This document shows positions 6,753 through 7,357 of a stretch of 7,357 bases of DNA, piece by piece. The translations under genes were made by a program, and so were the position numbers. Within the stretch, counting starts at the first letter, position 1. Every line of letters starts with the position of its first letter. The stretch comes from Mariprofundus sp. (GTDB taxonomy: Bacteria > Pseudomonadota > Zetaproteobacteria > Mariprofundales > Mariprofundaceae): contig WFUI01000196.1 of assembly GCA_015485035.1 (NCBI GenBank), forward strand, positions 1 to 7,357, given 5' to 3'. The notes below the pieces were generated by a model that saw only the letters and a list, made by a program, of their open reading frames with translations, ran no database searches and was not told where the DNA came from.

Positions 6753-7357
6753 ATGGAGGGTGCATTGAGGGGCAGGTTGAAGGTCGGGTCGAGGAGGTTT
6801 TTTTGGTATAAAACTGTTCTCGCATTGTTTGTTCCGGCGCTGTTTTTGCTTGTCGGCAATACTTCGGCTGCTTCTCTGGCAAAGATTGAAGTTGCCAGCC
6901 ATCTGGGTGAACCTTTTTATGCCGAGGTGCCTGTCAAACTGGAGTCCGGTGAATCGATATCCAAGGTTCTGGTTCAAATCGCATCACCAGCCGATTATAA
7001 AATTTTCGAGGTGTATCGCGATCCGGTGTTAAAAGACATTCGGGCCGATGTTACCAGTGACGAGCGTGGTGTACGCGTTGAACTGTCTTCCAGCAGCAGA
7101 ATCAAAACTCCGTTTTTTAATCTGATTTTAAAAATTCATAGCGGGCGTGTATCCCGCTTCAAAAAAATCCCTGTTTTTCTCGATGTTAAAAAATCTGTAC
7201 TGCAGGCATCCAGGCGACAGCCGCAGCCGAGTGTTCAGGCAGTTAAAATTGCGGCGGCTGAGGAACGCTCCGGAAATGGGGTGAGTGATTCAGCCGGTCA
7301 GGTTGTTTCTTCCGGCGAGGTTTCTGTTCCTGTAGAAAAAACCTTACCCAATACAGC
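6753..7357 (+). CDS. FimV/HubP-like polar protein, N-terminal part (3' end outside window)
   Basis: The frame stays open to the window edge, giving 201 complete residues. A basic N-terminus (RGRLKVGSRRFFWYK), a hydrophobic core (TVLALFVPALFLLVG, about 21-35) and a small-residue end (NTSAA) form a clear signal peptide, probably cleaved near residue 40. Residues 41-147 resemble the N-terminal domain of FimV/HubP proteins. LAKIEVASHLGEPFYAEVPVKL parallels the LG-I-x-S-x-L-x-Q-P-x-A-E-I pattern, with IASPADYKIF at 76-85 and KTPFFNLILKIHSGR at 118-132. After about 150 the chain becomes Gln, Ser and Ala-rich, like the linker that precedes LysM in this family; no LysM is visible yet. FimV proteins act at cell poles in type IV pilus function, and the position after asd supports the call. 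ATG 6753 lies one base after the asd stop but has no Shine-Dalgarno. TTG 6765, with GGAGG 5 nt upstream, is an equally good start. Confidence 0.78.
   Translation, partial: MEGALRGRLKVGSRRFFWYKTVLALFVPALFLLVGNTSAASLAKIEVASHLGEPFYAEVPVKLESGESISKVLVQIASPADYKIFEVYRDPVLKDIRADVTSDERGVRVELSSSSRIKTPFFNLILKIHSGRVSRFKKIPVFLDVKKSVLQASRRQPQPSVQAVKIAAAEERSGNGVSDSAGQVVSSGEVSVPVEKTLPNT

Overview
The window reads as an ordinary, gene-dense chromosomal segment from a Gram-negative proteobacterium. All eight recognisable genes lie on the + strand and nearly every base is accounted for. In order they are: the 3' end of mutL, miaA, hflX, glyA, nrdR, leuB, asd and the 5' end of a fimV/hubP-like gene. I found no mobile element, CRISPR array, tRNA, rRNA, phage gene or toxin-antitoxin pair, and no sign of a new multi-gene system. 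The points worth a second look are non-coding structures in the two larger intergenic gaps and some unusual gene neighbourhoods.

Left block (1-2684): mutL, miaA and hflX overlap one another (17 nt and 8 nt) and are probably one transcript. They cover mismatch repair, tRNA A37 prenylation and ribosome splitting under stress. This matches the widespread mutL-miaA-hfq-hflX arrangement, but hfq is missing between miaA and hflX, and hflK does not follow within the window. The MutL fragment carries the endonuclease-type C-terminal motifs, which argues for methyl-independent mismatch repair rather than an E. coli-like MutH/Dam system.

Middle block (2685-4568): a 139-nt gap before glyA holds a plausible sigma70-type promoter and a compound hairpin followed by five Ts. 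The hairpin could be a terminator for the left block or an attenuator for glyA. glyA (one-carbon metabolism) is followed 29 nt later by nrdR (repressor of ribonucleotide reductase genes), a common pairing that links folate C1 supply with deoxynucleotide synthesis.

Right block (4569-7357): a 66-nt gap contains a 10-bp inverted repeat that ends exactly where the leuB Shine-Dalgarno sequence begins. leuB (leucine synthesis) overlaps asd (aspartate family: Lys, Met, Thr and diaminopimelate) by one base. asd is followed one base later by a secreted or membrane-anchored FimV-type protein that runs off the window. leuB-asd-fimV order is known from proteobacteria such as Pseudomonas.

Taxonomy: the FimV homologue, endonuclease-type MutL, short-form Asd, apparently balanced base composition and absence of hfq from this locus suggest a proteobacterium outside the enteric group. 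A Zetaproteobacterium or a deep-branching or marine gammaproteobacterium would fit, but this is a weak inference without a database search.
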